From Nautilus pompilius (taxonomy: Eukaryota > Mollusca > Cephalopoda > Nautilida > Nautilidae), in the NCBI GenBank assembly GCA_018389105.1, contig JACATO010000122.1, positions 1,255,001 to 1,319,000 on the forward strand: a stretch of DNA of 64,000 nucleotides, written 5' to 3'. Both the position numbers and the translations under genes were made by a program. How positions within the stretch are numbered: position 1 is the stretch's first letter; the number at the start of each line of letters is the position of its first letter. The notes under the pieces were generated by a model. That model worked only from the letters and a program-made list of their open reading frames with translations. It was not told the DNA's origin and did no database searches. Positions 28,801 through 40,800 of the stretch are shown in pieces.

Positions 28801-31800
28801 AATAGAACTAGATTTTATAGGATTTAAATTTATAAAATATTAGAAATAGTTTTGATATTATCATTACTTAAATAATTTTGCACAACTGTATGATAGATAA
28901 TAACTTTTATTTAAATTGAAAACTTCTAAATTTAGATTTAGTTGATTAACATGAATGATGATGCAAGTTTGTCAACATTGTTTTTGCTGTGAACATGAAC
29001 AGTGACATTGTCCTTTTCATTTATAAGTTATTTCCATGTGAACTACAATTTCAAAATAATTTATCCATTAATTTCTTTGATATTGCACTTACCACAGTTT
29101 AGGTATTTACCATCTCTGTACATTAATTAAGAATATATTTACTAAAGTTGAAAGTTTTTAAAAATATTAATAAATGCATATTTTCTTAATGTAGCAGCTT
29201 AGAGGGAAAGCAAAAAAAAACAAACAACAAAAACCTTAACTTACCTGCACTCTGTTGAGAAATTGTATTGCTACAGGTGGCTTGTTTTCATTTGGCTGAT
29301 GTCTTGTTTTAAGCTGACAATGTGAACAAATCTTCAAGAAAATTGAAATAGCTTCAAGTGGTATATGGGAGTAATTTGCTTTTACCTAAAAGAAAATGCC
29401 ACATGTTTTTAATAATCTTTTATCTGAAATTGTTTAATCTCTAATATTTAAGATATTAGAGATTGATCTCAGAATATTCAGTAAATATTGCACAATTAAG
29501 AAATTTCTTTTCAATTGAAACTAGTTGAGCAAATGAAGCATGTTCTGTAAATAACCCTTGCAGTTGTCACCATATTTCTTAGTTTTGACCCAGTTAACGT
29601 AGCATATATAGAGTTCTGTTTTAGAGAAGTATAAGTATATTCAATTATCAGAATCATGGCTAGAACCAAATGTTAAAAATGTGTAGTTGTGACCTGGAGA
29701 ATGACTTCATAATTCTAAAGTCAAGGTGTTTTAGTCATTTATTTAACAGTATTTTTACATACTAATAGATAATATAAAGTCAATTCATTAACCTTGCTTT
29801 AGAATGTATATACAGCACTTGTTGTTGTTTTTTTTTGCAATAGAAGACGTTCTCCAGTCAGTTTACATTAAAATTTTTTTGTTCTAAAAGATTAAGTTTT
29901 TAATAATAAAAACACAATGTAAAATAACGTCTGAATATAAATCAAATTAAAATCTACACCACTTTTAACAGTTTATTCGGTATCAATCAGTTATTGATCA
30001 GTTTGAAATAATTGTTCTTATAGTAGATAAAAATGCAATTAATCAACAAATGAAAATATTTTTTACTGTTTTAAAATTGAGGCCATGAATTTAGAAACTA
30101 GTTATTGCAGCCTTATTTAGACAATGTTGACAAATAAATAAAATATTTGGCTATCTTATTTTTTTATTAAGATTGGGGAGAGAAAAATCATATTAGCCTC
30201 ATTCTTTTATTTTTTTATATATTTTCCTAACCTTTATTTACTTCATTTTAATTCAGAAAAACTTTTTTCATCTCAAGAAATATGCTACCTTTATCAATAA
30301 TAAACGGGACATACTGTATATTTATTATAATTTTTTCTCAGATGTCATGAGTTGGATTACTAGTTTGTTTCATGCCTTTATAATAAGTTTTTAAAGCCTG
30401 CATTATTTGGACATACTTACCAAACTTTGTGTCACTGTTTAAGGCCAGTACAGTGGTTGTCTTTATATCTATTGTGCATGTCTGGAGTCTGTAGGTGTGT
30501 GATGTCATTGTCAGTAAGTTATGGTGGAACCTGTCTGGACAGCTGGAGTGTCTGTGCATGTAGCTTGCTTAAAATGTGCACATTCAAAACTACAAAAATT
30601 ACTGCATTGGGAAGAATGGTAATTTAAACAAGGAAGTTTGATTTTAATTTTAAAATTATTTTCAAATATTACCTCTTTCCACGTTCGATCGCGTCCACAG
30701 TGCTTCACATTCCAATGACACTCCAAGATTCTGTCAAACATGGAGTCGTGTTGGACCACCAGGTGGTTGGTTCTTCTACAAATCAGTAGACTGTGTCCAT
30801 CCCTTTCTTCTACCCTAAACTTAGTCCTAGCCCATAGCTTGAAATGTGCAGAGTACTTTGAAGACCTCTGCCCCTTTGAAGCCCTTACAGCATGGATTGC
30901 ATTCTGATAACTGGTATGGTTCAAAGTGTACTTCTTTTGAAAGGCTGGGTTCAAGGACTGCACATGCCGTGAAAGAAGCTTGTAAAAATTGTCCCTCATG
31001 GCTGTGTACTCTTCCAACTCCATTTCAATGTTTAGCTGTATAACGATGCACAACACTCTTTATAACCACATTTCTACCAGTCTATAGAATCTGTAGATAC
31101 ATCTGTTTCAGAATGTGAGAGTGGCTATAGTTCTCTTCCAGGAATATCTTAGATTTCTCTATCTATTACTGATGGAAAGTTCATTCAGCACAACCAGGCT
31201 AATTAGTGTTAAACATTCAACCTGGTGTGACCTAGTTAGACCAGGACAACCTAGGATTATTGATTGGCTTATGTGAACAGCGCTACCCAGCTTGGTGAGT
31301 TATTTATAGATTACTATAGAGAGGATTCATTTATTGACTAAATAGTTTTAACAAAAACAAACTTTAATTTTTTTTTGTTTTTAAATAAGACTTCTTAGTT
31401 CTAATCATTAACTGCATTCCTGGGATCGGTGACCATCTTCATGTAGCCTGACTAAAATGTCTCTCAAAAACATAGCGACATGGCTAATGCTGCATTGCCA
31501 ACAGATCCAGTGTAGTTTTTTTGGTATACTTTATAGCTGTTTTAGGAGGCCTTTCCAATGTGTAGCTGATGGAATTAGACTCCCATCAAACATTAATTCA
31601 TACCCTAATATGAAATGTCCTCCTACATTACTTTAAATCTGCCATGCTTGACAGTTGGTAACCAGTGGTGTTCAGCATACTAGAGTTGATGCTGCAGCAG
31701 TGGTTACATTATCTTTTTTTTTAAATGCACTGTTCAAACTGACAGTGATGTATGGAGTGATATCAAATGGGTGGTTGATCCACTTAACCCTTTTAGGACT

Positions 31801-34800
31801 CAAATGGTAGTTTGCCTTGAGAAGTGATTTAGTTCTGATCTGCTAATACAAATCAATCAGGATTTTTCTAAATACTCAAGTTTAGTCTATTATTAATTGG
31901 CTGACTCCCAAATGTTTTACGCCCATTTCTATCAATTATCCCTGACCTGACATTTTGCATGCCAATTTTTTTTAAAGGATTTTGATACTTTGATAGTTTA
32001 CTTTGCACAATTACAAATACCTGTTCATAAATTAAAAACTCACTGAGCTGATATTTTTGTTCACTTTCTTTTTGTGTGGATTTGTCAAGTCTTAGGTTCT
32101 TTATATCTTTCTGTGGCTGTCTGGTATCCACCAGTGCTTTAAAAAATAGTTTAGGGTAATATTTGAAATATTACCCTAATTTTACCTGAAAAAAAATTTA
32201 AACACTAAATACTTAATAACCAGACCAAATGATAATCTTTGCTCGGTTTCAACAAAAATTATTACTAGAAGGCTCATGTGTTTTATAAAAATTCTGGTAT
32301 AGTTTGCTTTTCTACCCTTAAATGCAATTTTAACCAAAGCTATATTGTGGTGGTGCTTTGTTTTTTCAGGTGCATTTTGAAAATATTGGTTCAGAAGATA
32401 TTGTGGATGGAAACCCACGACTTATCTTGGGCCTCATCTGGACTATTATTCTCCGTTTTCAAATCCAGGAAATAGAAGAACTTTTGGTATGTATTAAAAG
32501 TAGATAAGCTGTTTTGGTGTGTGAAAGTTTTTTCTTTTTTAATATGCATTATACATTAATATTCTTGGCTTAAATCACTGACTTCATACTTTTAAAAGTT
32601 TTTTTTTTTTTTAAATGGTTACTGTTTAAAGCATTTCCATATACTCTACAAGCAACCATATATCAAAAGTAGCATCTTATTAGTACCTGCCTTCAGTAAT
32701 AAATTATAAATTGCACATTTTTCATTTTCTTTGAAAAACAGTTTTGATTAGCTATTTGCTGTCTTTCAGTATTTTTCTCACCACTTTGTATGTGGTAATT
32801 TAAATAATTAAAAAAAAAATAATGTAATATCAGATGCAAGAGAATCCAAATTAAACTTTTAGTTTTAAGATCAACACATTAAAACCCATCATTTATTGGC
32901 CATTTGTATTGGTTGATGTAGCAGTATTAAGGTATGACTATCAAAGCTCAACATTGTTAGACTGGTCACATGTATTGAATGGATGACTGCAGATTTCCGA
33001 AATTATGTTCTAAAATGAGCTCTGGCCAAAGAAGTGTTGGTGCTTAGAAAAAGAGAGAGAGATAATATACTTTGAAATCCAACCCAAAGAAATGCAGTGT
33101 TGACTCCAGTGCAGAGGAGGGAACCTCCAAAGATCACTAACTCTGGCAATCTATATAAATAGGGAGTTAACAATTGAGAGCAAGCTAGAATTGCCAAGGT
33201 AGAAGGGTTAGGGTGTAGACAAGTAGGAGCATCAGTTTGCTATGACTACACTACCACTGGGCCATATCTCATCTGTCACTTTACGGTAAAGTTTGTCTGT
33301 CTAGGATTGGTCTACAAAGACACCTAAAATGCCCATCAAAGAAAAGGTAGATCATAAAGCTTAACTTTCGCTACCTTCCCCTTAATAGCTGAGAAACAAT
33401 CTTACTAGATTATCAAAAAAGATTACTGTCATGATTATAACTATTCCAATTTTGAAATTTTGCCTTTATTTCAATATCACAATTATAAAATGATTATTTA
33501 ACTAATATTCTTTATCAGAGAAGAAAGGCAGTTAAACAGGATAGTAAAGACCAACTAACAGACATTTAATGCAGGGTAACTCATGTCCATCTTTAGCTAT
33601 ACTTTCCAAAGAATTTTGCAACATATAAACTAGGGAAATAGAAGACAATTGCATAAATCACTGATCATTTACCAACAAAATGTCTGGTACAGTGTAAGGA
33701 ATACAACAGACATTTGACTTAAGGACTGGCAAGTGATATTCTAAGGAGTCATGCTTCACCCATTACCCACTACCTTGTGGATTCCATGCTGCATTGTCTT
33801 ATGGTTGCTGCCTAGGCAAAAGATGGCCCAACTCGTCGTCATGTATAGGTCCTACCTAATAAAGTGACCAGCCACTGTGTATATCTAAATTTTTACAGTT
33901 TATTTCTGTTCAACAGAAGAAAAAAGCACAGAGTGGGTAGACCTTATTTTGGTGTCTCTGATACCTTCATTGCCTTACTACTAATTATGAAATATTTTCT
34001 TTATACTGATGTAATATTTATGCTGCAACCATCTTTGTATATTACCTGCTCAAATTTTTAAATACAAATATATGCTTTGGTGAATGTTGGAAACTCAGTA
34101 AATGGTACAAAACATTGCTCATACAAAGAAAGCTGGGCTATAGAGAGAGGTGATCATGGGGATTTTATCTAAGACTTTGTACAATAAATATTTTGGGACT
34201 CATCTAATGAGAGAGGTTTAAGTCAGTATTTTTCTTTTACATTGAAATCAATGTACAGTCTTCCCTCACCAACCACATGTTTGCCAACTGTAGTTTTGAG
34301 TAACTGCAAAATTTATTGAGTACTGATTTACCAATTGCAGTAGTCAGTTTTGCATATCTGCAGTTTAAATGCAGTGTTCCAGCTTCTGCCACTACAGTGT
34401 AATGGTGCTTCAAGCGTGACTACTATACCCTTGCTAACACCAAGGTTGCCATTTGGTAATGAAAAATATGGTTTGGTAATGATGATTATATAACAACAAA
34501 CAAAATTAATGTATGTTTTGTGCACCTCCCCTGCCCCCCCAGATCACAATATTAAAGGTAATACTATTTGTGTATTCTATATTATGTGGTTGAGTGAATA
34601 GGATGTGTAAAGTAGCCAGCAAGTTGTGGAACATAACCCTCATTTTCCCATAAGCCTTTAGTCTTGCCAACAACATTTTTCAAGAATGTAATCCTCTATG
34701 GTTGATGAGGGTTAGCTGTACCATAAAAATCATTTGGTTTTTGTGTACCTGATTTTAGAGGAGTTGGAATTTATCTGGTGCAAAATAATAAAACTTGGTT

Positions 34801-37800
34801 GATATCTCTGTTTAGAAAACCTAGTGTTAAAAAAAACAAACAAAATTAAATGATGCTGTATTTATTAGGATGAAGATGGAGAGGATTCTGAAAAGCGTTC
34901 AGCTAGAGATGCTCTTCTCTTATGGTGTCAAAGGAAAACAGCAGGGTAATGTATTGAAGTTTAACTTGGCATGAAAGACTACAAAACTCACTTACCTTGT
35001 ACCCTTTCTCGTGACTTCTTTTTTGTGGTCTCCTTTGAAAGACTTAATACTACTAATCTTTCTATTTTTAAATGGTATTTTAATTCACATTGAAAACTAG
35101 TTCTATTTTTATGTAAATCAAAACACCTTATTATTTACCTTATATGTAACAAAGTGTCTGTGTGAACACCATATTAGAACCAAAAATTAATGTGTATTTT
35201 CTATTTTTAACATGGTTTAAATCAACTATCTTAAATGTTTATTTAAATCTGCTGAACTTTGTGGGTCAATCTAACATTTTAATTCAGAATTTTCATTTAT
35301 TTTATTGTGGCATTTTCGAGATATTGACAATCAAAATTTCTAGACTTTCTTTTAGTTCTAAATTTGAGGAAATCTGTGAAACTCCAACAGTGTTTGTATT
35401 GGTGCTTTAAGGTTTAATTGGTAAGGGACAATTTGCCATCAAAGCTGCTGTTTAACTTGCATTACAGCAGGTTTATATTGTTTGCAAGATCCCCATGTTC
35501 AAATGACAAATTACAAGCTATGTGCTAAAATTTATTTTAATTGTGGCCAGAACTATACTTGATGACATTCTATTGAACATTGATTTTTGTGGTCCACGAT
35601 TTTGGTGCACTGATTTGAATGCCTGTTCTAAAAACCAAGCATGACCACATAGTACTATTCACAAAATAGCTGGAAATGATAAAAAGATATGTACTAGCTG
35701 GCAAAACTCAATTGCTTGTTTCCAATCTGAAAGTTTTATTCTAAATATTGAGTGCATCACTGATTGAAAAGTGACATTTTGTACTGCAAGATGAATTAAA
35801 ACCTTTTACTTCTTTGTTTTACTGCCTGCAGCCCAAATGATGTTTGCTCTGATTAGTTTCAGGTGAACTTAGATAGTTCCAAAAAAAATTGTGTAAACAT
35901 TTCTCTTAAACCAGGTGAAGCTTAGTTATCCACTGGGTTGAATTTGGCCTATTTTAAACTTTATTCATAAATAGATTTAGTAAAAGAGTGGATGTGTGGA
36001 TTTAGTATTGTTTGTTTGTTTTGTATTTTACTGCATTTTTTCAGATATTATATTTTAAGATACTTAGTTTTCTGGTTCCCTCTTCATTTTTCATCTAAAT
36101 GCTTCCATATTGGAATGCAGTATGCAGGGTTACAGAAAAATATTTTGCTGCCTAATGATGGAAGCTTTGCTGTTGCAAAATTTTAAAAACTTCCTTTTCT
36201 CCTTATTTATGCTATTTTATTTATTCAAAGTGTTCATGATCTACAAATGTATTAGAGTAATTTTCAGTTTGTTTTTTCCCTTTTTGCCTAGTAAAATGCT
36301 AGCTAGCTGCTTGGTGACATTGTCACAGGGCATTTGTAAGCCTGGTAGTTGAGTTTTAAACTTTAAGTGAATGTCAAATTTTGTGAAAAATCACTAACTC
36401 AAAAAAATTCTATAAAAGACTTTAAGAAAAAAAAAAGAGATTAACAAAGTCCTTATGGCATTGAATTTAAATAAGTCATATTTTCAAATTGATGAACTCT
36501 CTTAGATTTTTTACCCAGTAACAAAAGGAGCCAGATAGCTAAAGTAGTGCATATTAAAAAAAAAAAGTTATTCAAAGCACTGCGGCAAAGCAGTTGAACT
36601 AGCACGCATTACCAGTGCACTGTTGGACATCCATTGACTTTTAAAGAGAATAAAGCAGCATGGATGAGATGCTTTTTCTTGGTTGGGGGCATTAAGTGCT
36701 CCATAAAACAAGCAGTGTCTGGAGCTTTATAGATTTCCTATTAGTCCAGAATTGAGTAATCTGAAAATTTCAAATCACAGTATCTAAGAAAAAAAGAAGA
36801 GTAAATAGTTGACAAATTTCATATACTCCTTGATTCTGCAGTTTACTTCATAGTAGAAATTAAAAAAACTATATTGACTATATATTTACTAGTTGATTTA
36901 ACCTGTTAATTTAATATTTAAATAAAATTCGACTGATTAAAAAATGTAAGATTTAAAAAAAAATATTGAAAATATAATCTGTTTTAAAATTTTATTTCAA
37001 TAATGCCACTTATTGATTTAAAAAATTAACTGTTTTAATAATTAAATAAACATTGTTTATTGCACAATGTTGTAAATCCAGTTCATGAAATGGCGTTTTG
37101 CTGATAACACTGGTCAACAAGTATTTTTCATCAAGCATAGGTCAAGGTGTACTTAGTGTAGTTTTTAATGCTGATTTCAAATATACAGTTAGTTTTTTGA
37201 CATCACGTACAGTTTTCAAGATGAGAAAGTTTCTTGGTTTTAGCTCATGCATTATATAGAAATTCCAATTAATGACGTGTATGCATGTATTTCATTTACA
37301 TCATGGAAACATACCTTTAAAATAAACTGCATTATTCATTGCTGCATAGTTCAGATGCAATATTTCATCATCTTAAATTAACCAATCAAGTTTTGTCTGA
37401 TGAAATAGGAATTTCAACATCTCAAATTGTCCAGTCATAATTGGTCTGATGTTAATGGGAATGCAGGCAGGTTTCACAAAATACTGTTGTTTTTTGTGTC
37501 TATCAGATAGTCGGGCAACTGACAGACATTATTCAGAATCAAACTGGCAGACAAGAACATCATACCAGCCAGGACTGTCTAGCGTCAAGAATGCATCTCT
37601 TGTAGATCCATGTAATATCCTATTGCCTCCTTTGCACATAAAGCTTGGACTGATGAAACAGTTTGTAAAGACACTAGGGAAGAGAAATGCCAAAGGGTTT
37701 GAGTATATTGTAGAAAAGTTTCCCAAAATCACACAGGCGAAGTTGAAAGAGGGTATCTTTGTCGGACCCCAAATTAAAGTACTCAAAGATGTCAACTTCA

Positions 37801-40800
37801 AGACAACACTGGATGAACTGGAACTGCCTGCCTGGAATGCTTTCAATTGGATCTGTGAGAATTTCTTGGGCAACAAGAAGGCAATGGACTACAAGGATGG
37901 CATCAAGAATCTTCTGAAATGTTACTCAGCAATGGGTTGTCGTATGTCACTGAAAGTTCACTTCTTGGACTCCCATCTGGATTTCTTCGCAGATAACCTT
38001 GGAGCAGTGTCTGATGAACATGGTGAAAGATTTCACCAGGACATTAGTGCTATGGAGAAACGGTACCAAGGCTTCTGGAATAACAGTATGCTGGCTGACT
38101 ACTGCTGGACACTTTACCGTGATCAACCAGATCAGGAACACCGCAGGAAATCCAAATCACAATGTTTCTAACTCTGTTGTTCTAACTTTGTCTGTTTTGT
38201 CTGACCCATTTTTTGTGTATTCACTCTTTGTAGAATGATAGTGATGATTTTTAACTCAATAAACTCATTTACTTTCTAAAAATAATATGTCCTTATTTAT
38301 TACGTTAATGGTTTCATATATGCAAATATGTAAATACTTGCATGTATCTACTGAAAAACTGATACGTGCTGCATACAAATGGAGTGAAATTTTGAAATCA
38401 GCATGAAAAATTAGTCTAAAAAAGTTGGTTTGCATTCATAATGAGTATAATACATTTAATTTTGTTGACCAGTGTAATTGGGCAAAGGTTTAAAATGTTT
38501 GCTGACAAAAATGGATAAGCTTGTTGAATGCTAGTATAAATGAAAAAAAAAAAAAAAGCTAAGAATAGAGTAATTGTAGAATAAGGTAGCCATGTTCCAA
38601 GGTGGAAAAAAAAAACTTTTACCATAAATGCGTGCACTATTTTCTGATAAAAAAGAAAAAAGAGACCCATACTCAAGTGTTTAAAATTTTGCTTATAATT
38701 CTTCTCAATTTTAAATTGAATAGAAATTATACCTTTTGTTTAGTAAATCAGATAAGAATATAGGTGACCCTTGATATATGCGAATTCGAAGTTCTGTGAC
38801 TAATCTTTTAATATCATTACTTCAGTATCTGCAAGAAAATTTCACATTTATGCAAGCGACAGGATTCGTTCTGCAGTAATTCACACTACTCCTATCAGCC
38901 AAGATGACTATAGAGATCCAGAACCCCCCTGCTGGAGAAAGTTGAGAAGATGTTATCTCTGTAGATAGAGCACAAGACCAAGAAGAAACTGAAGCTTAGT
39001 AACACTGTTGCATATGAAAGTACTGAAGTTCTACAACTGTGTGGTAAATTAAGGTATTGCTAATCCAGAGCTTTTCCTTGCTAGCAAAGATTGGCTTGCC
39101 ATGTTTATTTGGAGACAAAATCTGCACCACCTTCAAGTGACTTGGGAGTCTGCAAGTGCTGACCACATTGCTGTTGCCAGAGGAGCTTAAAATCATCATT
39201 GAGGAGACGGGGTATAGCTCTAAGCAGGTTTTCAGTGCAGATGAAACTGGCTTATATTGGAAGAAAATGCCAAAATGAACTTACACCAGTAAAGAAGAGA
39301 ATGTTGCCCTAGGTTTCAAAGCATCAAAGGACAGACTGACTTTGCTGCTATGTGGCATTGCAGAAGTGACTAAGATGAAACCCCTCCTAGTGTACCACTT
39401 GCACAACCCATGTGCTTTGAGAGGACAGAGTAAGAACATGTTACCTGTGCATTGGACTGCTAATAAAAAAAGTTTGGGTAACCTGACAAGTTTTTGAAGA
39501 CTGGTTCACCAATAAATTTGCTGTGGAAGCTGAACATTATTGTAAGAAGGCTAACTTGGATTTTAAAGTGCTACTCATCCTTGACAATGCTCCTGATAAT
39601 CCAAAGTATCTTGAAAACATCAAAGTGTTGTTCCTGCCACTTAACACTACTTCACTCATACAGCCCCTAGATCAGGCCATCATTGCCAGGTTCAAGGCGT
39701 ATTTTCTATGCAGGGCCATTTCCCAGATGCTTGCTGATACTGATGTCTTTGACAACTCCAGTAGAAAGCCAACAATTTGTGAGTGGTAGAAGTTTTTCAA
39801 CATAAAGAATACTGTTCACAACATCAAGGCTTCCTAGGATGAAGTAAAGACATCATTGAATGGCTGCTGGAAAACTTTGTGGAAGGAAGTGCACGACTTC
39901 AAAGAATTTCCAAAATTCTCTGACACTTAAAAGCATCGTAACTCTTGGATGCAAGGTGGGAGACGAAGGATACAGTGACTTGGAAGAGAATGCTGTTATG
40001 GAGCTGCTTGAGTCACATGGTGAGGAACTTGGTGTGGAAGACCACCTACTGTATAGATGACAACGCAGGCAATCAAGAACATACCGACTGTCATTCAAAT
40101 CAAGGATTTAACAATGAAGAAGCTGGCAGAAATTTTTTCAGATGTTGAGGCATTGGTGCAAAAATTAGAAGATGCAGACCCTAGTTTTAAAAAGAGCTTA
40201 AAGTTTAAACATGGGCTGCAAGATATTCTGGCTCCTTACAAGAAACTTTATGCACAAAGTAACAGTTAGCCACCTCAAGTCCTTTTCCACCAGCTGAAAC
40301 ATCTGAACCTTCAACATCCACCACAGATCCTCTGGCACTTTACCTTGGATCATCAACATCCACCACAGACCCTCTGGCACTTTACCTTGGATCATCAACA
40401 TCCACCACAGACCATCTGGCACTTTACCTTGGATCATCAACATCCACCACAGACCATCTGGCACTTTACCTTGGATCATCAACATCCACCACAGACCATC
40501 TGGCACTTTACCTTGGATCATCAACATCCACCACAGACCATCTGGCACTTCATCTTGGATCATCAACATCCACCCCAATGTCTGATGTGGCATCCAGACC
40601 AACAACTCCGATGTCTCCAGTGTATGGGTTAGAATAGTGTTTATTAGGGTCAATCAAGGAACATAACCCTATTTTTTGCATTTTATTAAGTATTCCAGAT
40701 ATGCAAATTTTGTTTATGCAAGATTTTTCAGGAACATACCCCTCGCATATATCGATGGTCACCTATATTTCAAATATTCTATGCAATTTTTTCTGTACTG

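Larger units (their letters stand above)
16892..32369 (+). other. intron 2 of the spectrin gene (15.5 kb)
   Basis: GT-AG. It holds the MITE at 17379, the Penelope remnant near 22300-23300, the doubtful fragment at 24560 and the nested integrase gene. Nothing was recognised at 18006-22299, 27000-29200 (apart from a weak YSPDP-like motif near 27800 on the minus strand) or 31057-32369. Confidence 0.9.
38761..40765 (+). mobile_element. Tigger/pogo transposon, degenerate, with TIRs
   Basis: About 2.0 kb. Left end TAGGTGACCCTTGATATATG and right end (complement) TAGGTGACCATCGATATATG, flanked by TA on both sides. Inside, the + strand carries a broken pogo-type transposase with the DDE domain near 39220-39790: [54 protein letters not shown]. 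Stops (such as TGA after KMPK) and frame changes inactivate it. The N-terminal DNA-binding part is barely recognisable. Confidence 0.9.

Noticed and set aside
33740..33890. CCTAATAAAGTGACCAGCCACTG text resembling the end of a widespread DNA element
   Set aside because: No matching opposite end was found, and I could not name the family.
40345..40632. Open frames of 95 and 151 codons over the minisatellite on both strands
   Set aside because: A 42-bp repeat keeps several frames open automatically; they are not genes.
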